Of a stretch of DNA of 64,000 nucleotides, positions 20,021-31,717 are shown in pieces. The translations under genes were made by a program, and so were the position numbers. Origin of the DNA: Staphylotrichum longicolle (taxonomy: Eukaryota; Ascomycota; Sordariomycetes; Sordariales; Chaetomiaceae); NCBI GenBank assembly GCA_019096155.1, contig JAHCVI010000002.1, positions 1,054,001 through 1,118,000 of the forward strand. Reading direction: 5' to 3'. Within the stretch, counting starts at the first letter, position 1. Every line of letters starts with the position of its first letter. The notes beneath the pieces are model-generated. The model worked only from the letters and a program-made list of their open reading frames with translations, was not told the origin of the DNA and ran no database searches.

Positions 20021-21251
20021 ATGCGCGTCAATCATGAACCCAGCAACGGCCAGGGCATCGACATCGGGGGGAGTCGTCTAGACGAGTCCCTTCGCAATAT
20101 GCTGATCAGCCGCATGCTGACTCCTGGGAAGCAGTGCGTTTTGCCGTCAGCCCTGCTCTCGGACGACAATGGAAGCTCTCTCTGGCGGGAGCTGAACCGG
20201 ATGCCGGACTACTACCAGACACGAGATGAGATTGCACTCTTGGAGGTCCATGGGAGGGAGATAGCAGACTTGATCCCCCACAACGCCATTCTGGTAGATA
20301 TTGGTTGCGGGTAGGGGTTTTCTTCTCAGTGACTGCGGCTGCGGACATCTTATCCTTTTCTTGCAGACATCAGCGTCGGAACTAACACACACCACCACCC
20401 CTTCCTAGAGACACTCGCAAAGTCCACCCCCTCCTTTGCCTCCTTGACCGCGCCCAGAAACCCATCCACTATTACGGCCTAGACCTTTCCCTTCCCAACC
20501 TGCAGTCCGCCATCTCCCACCTCGCCGCCTCCCTCACCCACATCAGATGCCACGGCCTCTGGGGCACCTTTGACGACGCCCTCCGCTTCGTCCCCACCAT
20601 CTCCCCTTCGTCCGCCCGCCCCCGCTGGTTCCTCTCGCTGGGCTCCGTCCTGGGCAACGACTTCCCGGCCCCCGCCGCGGCGATCCTCTCGCGCTGGTCC
20701 GCGCTCATGCGCCCCGCCCGCGGGGACCGCATGCTCCTCGGCATGGACGCGACCACGGACGCGGCGCGCATCTGGCGCTCGTACCACGACCCGGGCGGCC
20801 TCTTCGGGCGCTTCATGCGCGGCGGGCTGGAGCACGCGAACCGCGTGCTGGGCGCGGCGTGGTACCGGCCCGAGGACTGGGAGGTGGCCGGGGTCATGTC
20901 GCGCGAGTACGTCATGCACCGGTTCGTGTTCCGCGCGCGGCGGGACGTGCGGTGCGAGGCGCCGGGGGGCGTGACCATTGCGTTCCCCGAGGGGCACGAG
21001 ATTGATTGCTATGAGGGGTTCAAGTTCCAGCCGGAGGAGATGGCCAGCCAGTTTGAGGCTGCCGGCTTGAAGCAGCTGGGAATGTGGAAGGCTCCGGAAC
21101 CGTCGGGTATCTGTGAGTTCTCTTGGTTTTCGGGTTCCATGGCTCCCATTGTGATGATATGGCTCCGCATGTTGCTGACAAGATGGCCCTCGCAGACGAG
21201 TACCTGCTGTGTAAGGAGACAACGTCGAAGGCTGAAAATGGCGGAGAATGA
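20021..21251 (+). CDS. EasF/EgtD-like histidine-specific SAM methyltransferase
   Basis: Three exons, 20021-20310, 20409-21112 and 21196-21251, join in phase to give 349 residues, the size of the fungal EasF-type N-methyltransferases. The SAM-binding motif LVDIGCGDTRKVHPLLCLLD is split by intron 1 (residues 91-110). It is followed by HYYGLDLSLPNLQSAISHL and later by PRWFLSLGSVLGNDFP and MLLGMDATTDAARIWRSYHD, a recognisable series in the histidine-specific methyltransferase family (dimethylallyltryptophan N-methyltransferase of ergot alkaloids; EgtD domain of ergothioneine synthesis). No prenyltransferase, P450 or other ergot gene is nearby, and the EgtB-like sulfatase-fold half of fungal Egt1 is absent, so the substrate is unknown. 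The last exon is short (EYLLCKETTSKAENGGE), typical of these genes. Confidence 0.88.
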
Positions 21252-21781
21252 GGAGATGGGAGAAGGGGGTGGCGGCAGCTTGAATGCGTTTCTCTCCTTG
21301 GCCGGTTGTTGCGAAACAGAGGCTCGCACATGCGACATCCATGCGCGGAACGGAAGTTGACCAGATGGATTATTTGAGATTATTGACTTACTCTTAATAA
21401 TTGATAAAATCCGAAGCAGAAATGAACTGCACAGAGCATCCCATTGCTGGGACAGACTTGACCTTGTTGCAAAACTCAGCGGCCATCTCACTTACGGGGT
21501 ATCCATCCACCAACGCCATGCTCCCTAAAGCCAAGATGGCGCAAAAGACGGCCGTGAAGCCAGTGAAGACAGTTCTTCCAGCGCCATCGCCGTGTCGTGA
21601 CTCTAGAACTTGCCAGCAACCAACCTCCCATCAACACCATTAACGCCGACCGCCACCACTCGTCGTGCGACGAAAACCAAACCGTAAGAGAGACGTCATG
21701 ACAGCGCCTTCACCCCCGTGACACCAAAATCACAACATGATACCTACCGTCAGACCCCATCAAGCCCCCGCCGGGGTATGC
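21252..21781. other. Convergent 3' region
   Basis: No gene supported between the plus-strand methyltransferase and the minus-strand regulator that end towards each other. Confidence 0.55.
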
Positions 21782-24700
21782 TCAAACCAGACTCAGCACG
21801 CCGCTTTCCTCAACCAACTTCGCCACCATCTCCTCCCACCACGCCCGCCGCTGGCCGATGGGCTGGTCCTCGTCGTAGGGCTCCTCGACCAGCTCGTTGT
21901 CGAGCCACTCCCAGAGCTTCTTGATGGCAACCCACACGGGGGGCACACTCTGCACAATCCGTATGAGAAACTGCGTCTCCTGCCTCTCCTCCCCCCAAAA
22001 AAGAGTAAAAGCAGACGGGCGGGCAGTCGAAGCGCCCAGCCAAAGTGGAAGAGAAAACAAACACACGTACACGCACACGGACCGAAAAAACAAAAAAAAG
22101 GAAAGAAATAGGGGGCGTGCCGGGGGAAGCGCTTACCGATCGACACTGCGCGCCACTCAGCACAACCTCGAACCAGTCCCGGCTCACCTTTCTCTCCTCG
22201 GGCCTGACCGACGCGATGGCCATGAGGAAGACGGGGAAGAAGGGCGACTGCGAGGTGAACAAGGGCCCGGTGCACGGCATCCGCTCGATGCACCGGATCA
22301 GCACCTTCAGGCTCCGCACCACGTGAGGGTGCGAGCGCGGCTTCCTGGGAGAGGTTCGCATGTTAGTTGTAGCCCCGTAAGATTGGGATCTCTACGTGTT
22401 CAGGGGGTTAGGGGAGACAAGGTTGAAGGGGGGGAACGGAGAAAGGTGGGAAAGGGGAGAAAAACGGGAAGTTGTTTGACCTGTAGACTCGGCAATGAAG
22501 GTAGATCTCGGCTGCCGGGACCCATGCGTGGGCGGAGAGTTCAGTCACTTTTGATGGCGTCGTTTACCTGGCCATTGTCGTCGAGATTGCAGGAGTCGAA
22601 GAGCTCCTCGACGGACGGATAGCCAAGCGAGAGGTCGGACCACTGGCGAAAGTTCTTGAGTTTTTCGCGGAGCCGTACCGCGGCAGGGGGAACGACGGTC
22701 GACTCGGGGTCCTGGAGTTCGCACTGTTAGTTCCGTGCGTCGACAATAACGCCAGGAGGGTGGAAAAGTAGACCGCAGGGACTAGAACAGGACAAGTCGG
22801 GATGGCGTTCAAGGATGGGCGACAGAGGCCCAACCGAGTTGCCTCCCCCGCCGCTCTTACCTTCTTAAGCAACGCAGCAAAGTACGTGACCTGCGAGAAC
22901 ATGTGCAACAGCTTGGAACAGACCCCTGTGGCATCATGGATCTTGTGGACCTCTTCCTTGGACCCCTCAAGCAGCCAGGGGAACAGATTCTGGGTGCTCT
23001 CCTCCGTCAGTGGCGTCACCGGTTGAGCGCAAATGTCGGTGTAGGCGACCCAGTTTGCGTTGCCAATCCGGGCGCGGCTGCTTTGCACGTTGCCAGGCGC
23101 CCAATATCGGTACCCGGGGTCTGAATGGTCGAGGATACGTCTTGCCGCGCGCGCGCCCTCGCGCCAAAGAGGCTGCTGGTCTTTGGGCCGGCGAGACTCC
23201 CAGTTTACGATCTACCCCTGAGATTAACGACCAGACCAACAAGGTGGGAAGGGGGCGGGGGCGGCGGGAATGAGAGGGTAAAAGACCAGAGGGGAGGACA
23301 GGCTGGCAGGTGTGTTGGTACCCCAGCCTGTTCACACTTACGTCGTTGGAATAGATTAGAATCATGGCCGCCACAATCCCGTCCTCGCTGCCGGCGCGGT
23401 ACGTTTCTTGCTGTTGGAGAGCCTGGCCGAGCAGCCGCACGGCGTTGCGGTAATGGTCGTTGGCGCGAAGGCGCATCGCTTCGGTGGGTTGGAAGTCGAG
23501 GACGTAAGCTGTGGAAAAGGCCAGCAACGCGTGGCGGGCACACGGATCTTTCGCGGCAATGGCCGCGACCTGGTCAAACCAGTAGTTGCCAGGGAGAAGC
23601 GTCCGCCCAGCACAGAAGGCGTGAATATCTGAGCATCCAACGCATGAGTCAGTAAAGGAGAGCAAAGTGGTAGGGGCAAAAGGATTAGGAGTAACCACAT
23701 ACGAAATATCCACAGCTTCTCGTCGGTCTTGTCTAGCTTCATACCCGTTGCAAAATTGGGTGGCAGGAGAGGAATAGCGCTTCGCAGTGGATCGCCGTCG
23801 TCCGGACGGATGACCACGTCTCGTCGTCGCTGAAACATCAGCCCTCGCTCTCCAAACCCCGCATTTGCTTCATCGCTCAGGTTGACATTAGACATTCGAA
23901 TCTTGATATACCCGTCTATCACACCATCCGGTGGGATTGCTGGGCGGACACGGTTGGCCAGCGTAGGATGGCGGTTCTCGTACGAGTCGAGAAAGGGATT
24001 CTCGACGATGGGGTTCAGCGGGCGGTCTGCGGCGTTGGGAACTGAGGGGAAGAGAACTGGGGCATGTGCCCGGAGAAAGGCGCTCGTTGATGCCGTTGTT
24101 GATGTTGCTGCCCTGATTGGGGAGTGTGCATCGTGACTGGATGACAGACCCTTGGGGTCGTTAAACAGATCGAAGCCTTACAGGTCGGTAAGTTGGTGCT
24201 GAGAACATGACAACATCACGGCCGCATAGTGCACGGCAGGAAGAGAGGGACGAGAGTGAATACGAACCTCTTTTTCTCGAGCGGGGGTTCACGGGGTGAG
24301 CCACAACAGCCCGGTTGGGAAGTAGCCCTTTGTCGAGGCGGAAGAGAGCCATGTCCGCCCACATATCCTCAACAGGGGCAACAGCAGAGCCAGATGCTGT
24401 CGGGTGGTCATGATCTTTACCGCTGCCCTGTTTCTGGGTCGATGTCGCCACTGGAAGGTGAACTGCAGGGTGGGAATGTTGGGGGTGTTGGGGGTGTTGG
24501 GGGTGTTGGGGGACGAGAGGGTTTGGGCCATACAGCCCAGAGCTTCCAGAGGTGTCGATTGCTGGAGGCTCTGAGGGCGGTAGTGGGGTTCCGAGAGGCA
24601 GTTGAAACGCCGCGGCAGTGTTTCCGCTGGCGATGTTGGTGAAGGTGTAATGTTGGGGGTGGTGGTTGGGGTAGAGTTGGTGGTGGTTGTCTTGGTGCTG

Positions 24701-25000
24701 CCATGCTTGAAAGTTGAAGGGGTCTGGCAAACCAGCGTCGAGGTAGCTCGGAGGGAAGAAGGGTTGATCTGTCAGGAGATCAACAGCTGCATCCGGGAAC
24801 ACGGGAGGTGGACTGATGAAGAAGCTTGTAGCGACTTGACCAGTGTTTGTTGATTCCGAGCTGGAGTTGGCGGCGGAGAAGACTGTGCTTCCACTCCAGT
24901 CACCCACGCTGCCTTCGGTCGACGAAGTGTTGCCGTTCAATGCCGATGGGCGTCCATCGTCTCGTCGCCACCGCTTTCCTGACCGCTCCGTTGTCTCCAT
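21782..25000 (-). CDS. Fungal-specific transcription factor domain 2 protein, no Zn2Cys6 cluster visible
   Basis: Seven exons on the minus strand (25000-24268, 24176-23703, 23628-23342, 23211-22861, 22723-22568, 22340-22137, 21949-21782) keep phase and give 790 residues. The C-terminal 500 residues match the ARCA/fungal-trans-2 type: NPFLDSYENRHPTLANRVRP leads in, then DPCARHALLAFSTAYVL, LRANDHYRNAVRLLGQAL and AAMILIYSNDV, ending LVEEPYDEDQPIGQRRAWW. The N-terminal 240 residues are Ser/Pro/His-rich with four QHP repeats from a GGT/GTT microsatellite at 24475-24512. I see no CX2CX6C cluster in this part, and upstream of 25000 no exon with one is apparent. The sixth exon uses an AAG acceptor, the only weak splice site. 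Nuclear location and DNA binding are therefore assumptions; the DNA-binding part may have been lost or lies in an unseen upstream exon. It is divergent from the C2H2 gene at 25998. Confidence 0.85.
24475..24512. repeat. Coding GGGTGTTGG microsatellite
   Basis: Four tandem nine-base units in the first exon of the regulator encode the PQH/QHP repeats of its low-complexity region. Because the unit is nine bases, copy-number change keeps the reading frame. Confidence 0.75.
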
Positions 25001-25997
25001 CACCCCTCTCCCTTGCTTTTGCGATGATTGGAGATGTAGAAATGCAGGGACCGATCGAGTGCGACACTCCGGGTTCCGAGTGCGCGAGTGAGCGTTGGAG
25101 TGCAGCCCGTGTCAAAATGCGGGTAGCAGTAGAGCTAAGGAATGATGTGCCAGAGCGGGAAAGCCGCTGGTGCAGCGGTGAATTCGATGCACAGATTATT
25201 GGCACTTGGGATCTGGACAGCTTGAGCACAGGACAGACTGCCAGGGGATTCCGGGCATTGCATTTTGCATTGCATTTGGCGCTGCATCTGTGTATTGGAT
25301 GTACTGTACCCGTCATTAATAACAGCCAATACGGTCCTCGGAGGGAATATCCTCCCGTCACACTGCCACACCCGTGGACCTGACGCAACACTCCCGTCAA
25401 CCCCCACCGAGAACGAGGGATCGGGCGTCTGCTGAAGCCTGGTGGCTGCCAAAAGTGCAACTTTGGCGGCATGCAGGCGGGCTGGTCTTTCCCGCACTCG
25501 CCGTGCCAAGTTGCAGTCAAGAGTGGGGTCGAGAAGTGGGGTCGAGAAAGAGACGAGAGCGCGACGAAGCAGAGCCGCAAAACTGCGGGGCATTTCAACC
25601 CCGGCTCTTTCCTCATTTCTCGTTTTTTCCTTTGCGTGGCAGTGTCCATGTTCCCGTTTCCTCATGTCTCTTTTCTTTTGTCTTGTTGTCTCATTCCCCC
25701 CTCGGCCACCACACCTCCCTGACCGATCCCGTTTTCGCCTCGGCTTGTTCCTCGGCTGCCGACAGCTTCATCGCTGTTTTTCTCGCGTCCTGAGCTTTTG
25801 GTGCTAAGCTTTTGTCCGCCCCACTGGCCCTAGGACCCTAGCGCAACGATCGCGCTAACATCGGTAGTGTGTTCCCTGAGTGGGGCGACACACACGGCTG
25901 TGTTAGGCGCCTTAGGTTCTGCTGTTAGTCACGAACCACCTTCCACTGTGGGCTGCTGCCCGTGGCCTGCGGCGGCAGGCACCAAACTGGCAGGACC
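25001..25997. other. Divergent promoter region between two regulatory genes
   Basis: About 1 kb separates the minus-strand regulator and the plus-strand zinc-finger gene. Small frames are open on both strands, and none shows a Zn2Cys6 or other domain. GGCATTGCATTTTGCATTGCATTTGG near 25256-25280 contains three direct GCATT(T) units. Confidence 0.55.
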
Positions 25998-27061
25998 ATG
26001 GAGACGGACGTGTCATCGTTCTTCCAGCCGCCAGCACAGCGGTTTCCGGAGCTCAGCGGCATCGTTCGAGAGGAGATGGGCCGATTGCTGCGGCCAAGCA
26101 ACCTGACTCTGCTGCCACATCCCGATTGCCTGTTCTCCAGCATACAGAGCTACCTTGCCTTGCTCCTGACCCTGTTGCCCAAGCTCGCCGAACAGCTCAT
26201 GTCAGGCCCGCATGTTACCAACTATATCAACACCCTGATAGCTGAAGCAGATGAGGACACCGACTTTTCTGATTTGGAAAGTTTCAATCTCCTCTCTGAG
26301 CGCCAGAGGGACCTCCGGTTGGTATACCCCATTTACTGCCTGTTTCCATTTTCGCCCCCCGTGCCGTTGACCTGAGCCCTGGCCCTGGTGCTAGCCACTT
26401 TGTCGGCGTGCTGCAACGATACTCGGCCGAGATCAGCAACCAGCTCAAGCCATCGGTCCCGCCGACACCGTCCACCCTCTCTTCTCGACCTCCCTTGACC
26501 CCCCATAGTGCCAATCCCCTACCACCCCCTTTTCCCGGTCCTCGCCCCCGGATTCTATCACCTCTTCACGGCGCCCCCCCGCTTGCCAGCTTTCCCAACT
26601 CTCCCAACCCCGACTTCGTCGACCACGAGCTAGGCCAATTTCCACGCGCTCCTCACCGTTGGTCGGGATCTGTCGAAAGCATGCATAACAACGACGCCTA
26701 TAACGAGAGTCCGGGGTCGTCTTCGTCGTTGGCCGAAGCAGGCGACATGCCTCGGGAGCTAGCCCGTCGAGGGAAGGGTCATTACACTTGCCCCCATCTG
26801 CTGGAGTGCACAAAGGGGGGCGTGAGCCCGGACGGCACCTTGATCATTTTCGAACGGAACTCGGCCTTTCGGTTTGTGCTCATCTGCTTCACCAATGGCC
26901 CTAGTCTTTCATGCTTCCAGGTGGCTGACGCCCAGAATAGGGCTCATTTGCAAAAGCATGACAAGCCGTTTAGGTGCGACTTGCCAGGCTGCACCAACCA
27001 ACGTGGATTTGCAAGAGCAGATCAGCTCCGGCGACATCAAGAAACCACCCGCCACGGATGA
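25998..27061 (+). CDS. C2H2 zinc-finger protein ending directly after its fingers
   Basis: Three exons, 25998-26317, 26395-26871 and 26941-27061, give 305 residues. The centre is Pro/Ser-rich. The last 75 residues form two fingers, the first split by intron 2: CPHLLEC...FRAHLQKH and CDLPGCTNQRGFARADQLRRHQETTRH, the arrangement seen in many fungal C2H2 proteins whose second finger reads GFAR-DQL-RH. The stop codon follows the last His by one residue, where many relatives carry a longer tail. The N-terminal 110 residues are helical and Leu-rich (SYLALLLTLLPKLAEQL). It probably binds DNA in the nucleus; targets are unknown. It shares an upstream region with the fungal-trans-2 regulator at 25000. 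Confidence 0.85.
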
Positions 27062-29118
27062 GGCGGAGGTTCGGCCCCGAGCCGGGACATGCCTTGGCGC
27101 TGCCGTGTCATATGGGGCGCCGTGTTGTTTTCTCATTTTTCGTCTATCTCCTCTTCACGTGGCAGCAGTGCCCACGATGCGTTGGCCTATCTTATCTCAC
27201 ACGATGCCGACACTACCTTTGCGTAGGATAGGCACTTGAGACCAACTGTCTTTGTGGGCTTTTGAACTGCCTCGGCTCCACAGCCGCCTGGCAGGATTGG
27301 ACTTTGGTTGATTACGACGCTGTTCCTGGGGCTAGGGCTGGGGCTGGGATTGTTAGGCGGGTGTTGGAAATGAGAAAACAAGGCTAGGTGTTTCACGCTA
27401 CCGACGACACAGGGCTGTCCGCCTGAGTTGTATCTCGTCACGGCTCCAGAGCGAGTGAGAAAACAAGATTTCCCATCCGGTCCCTTTCATCGCAGTCACG
27501 GCTTGCCGCCTGGCTGGCACCATGAGAGTCCAGGAATGGGTTTAAGTTGTCTCTTTATGCTCCATTTTGACGACGACGGCACGGTCATCCTCAGTGTCAT
27601 CGTCTGTGCACCGTCTGTGTCATTTCTGGGGATTATACTACGAGCTGACCTGCTGCTTGCAACACAACCTTGGAGCTTCCATCTTCAGACACCATCGCCG
27701 CCAAAACGAGGACGACTCAGACAGCCCGCATCAAACTTCAAGTCCTCATTCGCAGTCCCCATGCAAAAAATAGACCACTACACAGGCTCTAGCAACACAG
27801 CATCAAGCTTCCTCATGTCGGCATCCGTGTCATCCGAGGCTTGCGGTTTCACCTCATCGTCATCCTCCTCCGGCGGATTGCGAGACATTTCACATACATA
27901 CAGCATTCAAAGATGGCTGGCTGGGGAGGCGCGCGAAGGCCTCGCCCTGCTGTTTCGCAGGTGCGAAGGTCTCGCAACGCAACCAGACGATTCACCACCG
28001 GATCAACACACGGCATCTGGCAACGCTGCAGCACTTAGCTCGGCCACAACTGTTGACAACACTCTGCTTGCTTTCATTGGGGCGTGGGCGGCAGACCAGA
28101 AGGTCAGTGCCACCAAAATCATCCCGTGTCCTCGACGATTCGTTTCGAGCCAGACCATCGGCAGATCAACTCATTGACTCATTTCACAGACAGCATGACA
28201 TGAAGAATTGTCGTCGATGAACACACAATGAGCTCTGCCACGCGTTGGGTGTGGAGGTTGCATGTGACACTGGTGTCCATGTTCTGTTCAAGTTCATGGC
28301 TTGAAAGGCTCCCGAGCTTGAGGATTCTTAGGCGGCATTTGCCATGCTCATTTATGCAAGCGTCAGGAGTTGGGAGTTACTGGGCAGGATTGCCACCATT
28401 AATGTTCATTCTTTTCTTTTGGAGACTTGGAGGGTGATTTGTTTTTTCCTTTCTTCCTTTCACATGTACATACATAAACGAGATAAGTTTTGTCTTAGAC
28501 CATAACTGACTCGATATCGCCACGGCTCGTGCGAGAATCAGGCTGTAATAATGCATGAAAGTGGGGAATGAGACATCGTCTTGGGGGATTGAGAAAAGAG
28601 AAAACGCCAAGTTTGGCACACTGCAGCCCTTCGTCGTGTTCAGACGGCGCAATCGGACGTCGGGCAGTTAGGGAAGAACCTGGATCCACTCTCTCCTGCC
28701 CTTTCTGGCAGTCGCCGCTAACTCGAGCCGCGGTTCGCAGCCAACCAATCTTGGCCGGAATTGAACCAGTGATCCACAAGCCCGCGTTCTCCCACACAAC
28801 AACCCTGGCCGCATTTCCCGCCTGGGCAAATAAGCGAAAAGTACCTCGCTAACGTTATCGCAAACAGGCTGTTTCACACAACGCTCCAACATCGGAACCC
28901 GTCAATGGAAGTACAGTAGTCCCGGCTGACCAGCTCCTTCCGTATCATCTTCTAGGGTCCTCACCTTACTTTGCAGGCCACAACTAAGGTACCTGCCTGG
29001 TTTTTAACATAACCGCGCTCCAGCCCAGGCAGAAACGTCAGCAAGGCAACCACGCAGTCGCGGCCAACCCAACAAGGCATTCGGGCTTTCAACGTTAAAA
29101 CCCTCTCGGCCCTTAATC
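27062..29118. other. Intergenic region with an unconfirmed open stretch
   Basis: No gene can be supported. A plus-strand frame open from about 27428 to 28177 has no ATG at a good position and no domain; a competing frame at 27695-27773 (RQNEDDSDSPHQTSSPHSQS) follows a CTTCAG acceptor and could be a terminal exon of something, but nothing upstream joins to it convincingly. Confidence 0.5.
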
Positions 29119-30606
29119 ATGGCCATGGCAACCACCGGCAACCAGCTGCGCAGCGTTGTCGTTGTTGGAGCGGGTGTCTTTGGCCTTTCCACGGCCCTGC
29201 ATTTCAAACGATTGCACCCTGAAGCCAGCGTGACCGTCATTGACCGTATCCGTGAGAACCGCGGCGGCGCATCCAGCGACCTCAACAAGATCGTCCGCGC
29301 CGACTACCCGGACCCGGTCTACATGAAACTGGCCATTGAGGCCCAGGAGCTGTGGCGCAATGACCCCATCTTCAAGCCTTATTACCACCAGTGCGGCATG
29401 CTCTTCGCCGAGGAGATCAACATGGGCCGCGACTCGTATGCCAACTACCGGAAGCTCGGGCAGGAGGTCCTCTCTGGGGAGCTCATGCCCGTCGAGGAGG
29501 GCCACGCCCGCTTCCCCATCTTTGAGGACGCCAATTGGGCCGATACCGAGTACAACTACTACAACCCGCACAGCGGCTGGGGCGAGGCCGAGGAGGCCAT
29601 GCACAGCATCTTCCAGGCCACGCTAGACGCAGGTGTCGAGTTTATCGAGGCAACGGTCCAGAAGCTGCATCTGAGCGCCGACCGTTCTTGCCTGGGCGTT
29701 ACGGTGCTGAAGGATGGTGAGATGATTGAGATTCTTGGCGACCGCACTGTTGTCTGCACCGGCGCCTACACTGCGAAGCTCCTGGCCGACACGGCGCCCG
29801 AGTGGGATGAGCTGCAGATCAATGGCCGCATGGTGGCTGCTGCCGCGGTACAGTGCCAGGCTAGCTACCCTCCTGATCAAGAAGAGAAGCTTCAGCAAGC
29901 CCCCGTCCACTTTATTGGCATGTGGCATACTCACGGTACGTTCGTTTTGGTTTTTCCATAATGATCAGGAAAGACTAGCAACTAACAAGGAACCTCCGGA
30001 CACCAAGGCGAGAGCATCCCCCCGTTCAAAGGCCGTCTGAAATTCAACTGTGAGGTCAGCTTCCTCAACATGACCCACCACGAGGGGCTGGGCAAGGAGA
30101 TTTCCATACCGCCCCCGGCGCAAAGTCAGAGCACGTTCAGCCAGGATGTCCCCGATGGTCTCAAGCAGGAGGTCGCAAACGTCGTAAAGAACACCTACGG
30201 CAACCATGTGCCAGGCATTCAAATTGAGAGCTACCGAATGTGTTGGTAAGACCAGACCCGGCTCCCTCCCTGCCACAGAAAAAGATATCCTAACAGGCGC
30301 ACGTGTCACAGGGACGCCGTGAGCCCCAACCAGGACTTCGTCATCGACAACCACCCCCACTGCCCCAATCTGGTCATTGCCGGGGCCGGCTCCTTCCACA
30401 GCTGGAAGTTCCTGCCCACCATCGGCAGGTATGTCGTGCAGCGGATCGAGGGTACGCTGGAGGAAGGCCTGGCGCGCAAGTGGGCGTGGGACCGCGACAA
30501 CTCGGGCGGGGCTTGCGAGATGTACATTCCCAGCCGCGATCTGAAGGACATTGGACCCTTTGAGGGGTGGCCTCGGCCGGGGGAGAAGCTTCCCGTCGCA
30601 CAGTAA
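29119..30606 (+). CDS. DAO-family FAD oxidase (fructosyl amino acid / sarcosine oxidase-like)
   Basis: Three exons, 29119-29935, 30008-30245 and 30312-30606, join in phase to 449 residues. The N-terminus has the Rossmann dinucleotide motif VVVVGAGVFGLSTALHF followed by a basic/acidic strand end (VTVIDR), then GGASSDLNKIVRADYPDPVY, a hallmark of fungal fructosyl-amine and sarcosine-type oxidases. Near the C-terminus RMCWDAVSPNQDFVIDNHP includes Cys351, which aligns with the cysteine that binds FAD covalently in this family, and AGAGSFHSWKFLPTIGRYV closes the FAD site. The enzymes oxidise secondary amines (N-methyl or glycated amino acids, saccharopine) to release hydrogen peroxide. No C-terminal SKL-type peroxisomal signal is present (ends LPVAQ), so cytosolic location is likely. 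Exact substrate is not determined. Confidence 0.9.
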
Positions 30607-31717
30607 TGGCGGGAGGTGGGCCGCGGGGAGGGGGGGGGGGGGAATTTGTTGATTGAGTCCTTCTGTGTTTGGACTGAGCGGGCGAGGGTGGACATGCTGG
30701 GCGCGTTGCTTTGAGATCTGAAACCCACACCCAGAGGTAAAACGCCGGTTTTCAAATATCACATATCGCAAGATTTGCGCAAATTTACAGGGTCAGCTCC
30801 GCTTTCACTTGGTCAAGCGCGCGAGAGTGAAGAGGTTTGTCTAGAAAACAAGGCCAGTAACTAACCAACCAAGAAAGAAAGAAGAAAAAACAGAAAAAAA
30901 AAAAAAAAAAAAACTTTGAGGCTATAGGAGAGCCTTGACCCTGCCGTCTATTGATAGAGATGGCCCTCTCTCAAATCCAAGACAAGGTCTAGGTATTTTG
31001 ACAGCCGAAAGTACTGCTACGCCATCGCTGGACGGCGTGGTCGGAGTGAGGCTTCGGGCAGGAGACACAGCTGCTGCGCTATCATTGCTTTGCTGGTGAG
31101 AAGCCAAACCAGAAAGTGGCCGAAAATGTGGTGTTTGGGGTTGGAAGAAGAATGGTTCCCTGAGAGTAGAGCTTAGCCCAGGATCTATCTGCCTTGAATA
31201 TAACCTTTCCAAGAATGCATCATCACTCCCATTTTCATCACCGGGGTGTTATTGGTTTTTTTATTTCTATTTTTTGTTTTGAGGCTTGAGGTTTGGGGGT
31301 TAGGGTTTTTTTGGGAAGTTGGTTATTTGTTTTTTTCCCGTGTGTTGTTGGGCTTCGGCTTTGGTGTTTTTGTTGATGCACATATATGTACTGCAGGCGC
31401 TGTATCTGATTGATGTAAATGATTGGTAAAGGGGGACTGATTGCTCGGTGGGTAGGTACTTTTGGTGCCCAGTATAGATTGTGTCACTTCCCTTGTGGTG
31501 TTCGGACTTGGCGTGTGTGTGAAATGCAGCTGTTCATTGAGGTGCTGGCTGGTTGCCCCTTTTCAGCCCCTGAGCCCCACCTGACGAGCCTTTTTCCGCT
31601 CGCACCACCACAACCAGCTTGCACAAACAATGGAACCATGTGCGACAGAATTCTGTCATTCCAATTGTATCCCACATTTTTAAGTTATAATACACGGTTC
31701 AGAAAGGTTGCGAACAC
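30607..31717. other. Intergenic region with homopolymers and one repeat copy
   Basis: No protein gene supported. It has a G run at 30631-30643, an A run at 30894-30911, the dispersed repeat copy at 30986 and a T/G-rich simple stretch at 31255-31370. Confidence 0.6.
30986..31090. repeat. Dispersed short repeat, copy 3
   Basis: The copy aligns end to end with 18866-18970, sharing GCTACGCCATCGCTG, GGACGGCGTG and GCTGCTGCGCTATC blocks. It lies in the same orientation 12 kb away, next to no recognisable gene. Confidence 0.7.

Noticed and set aside
25430..25500. Possible zinc cluster (GGCQKCNFGG on the plus strand) near the fungal-trans-2 gene
   Set aside because: It is on the opposite strand to the regulator and lacks the remaining cysteines at CX2CX6C spacing.
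27428..28177. Long plus-strand open frame of about 249 codons
   Set aside because: It lacks an ATG start, has no domain and has competing open frames; codon bias is not that of the neighbouring genes.
28720..28800. tRNA-like T-arm on the minus strand (GGTTCAATTCC)
   Set aside because: The acceptor stem and anticodon arm do not pair and no polymerase III T-run follows; a covariance search would be needed to revive it.
31300..31312. GGGTTAGGGTTT, telomere-like
   Set aside because: A single unit inside T/G simple sequence, not a telomeric array.
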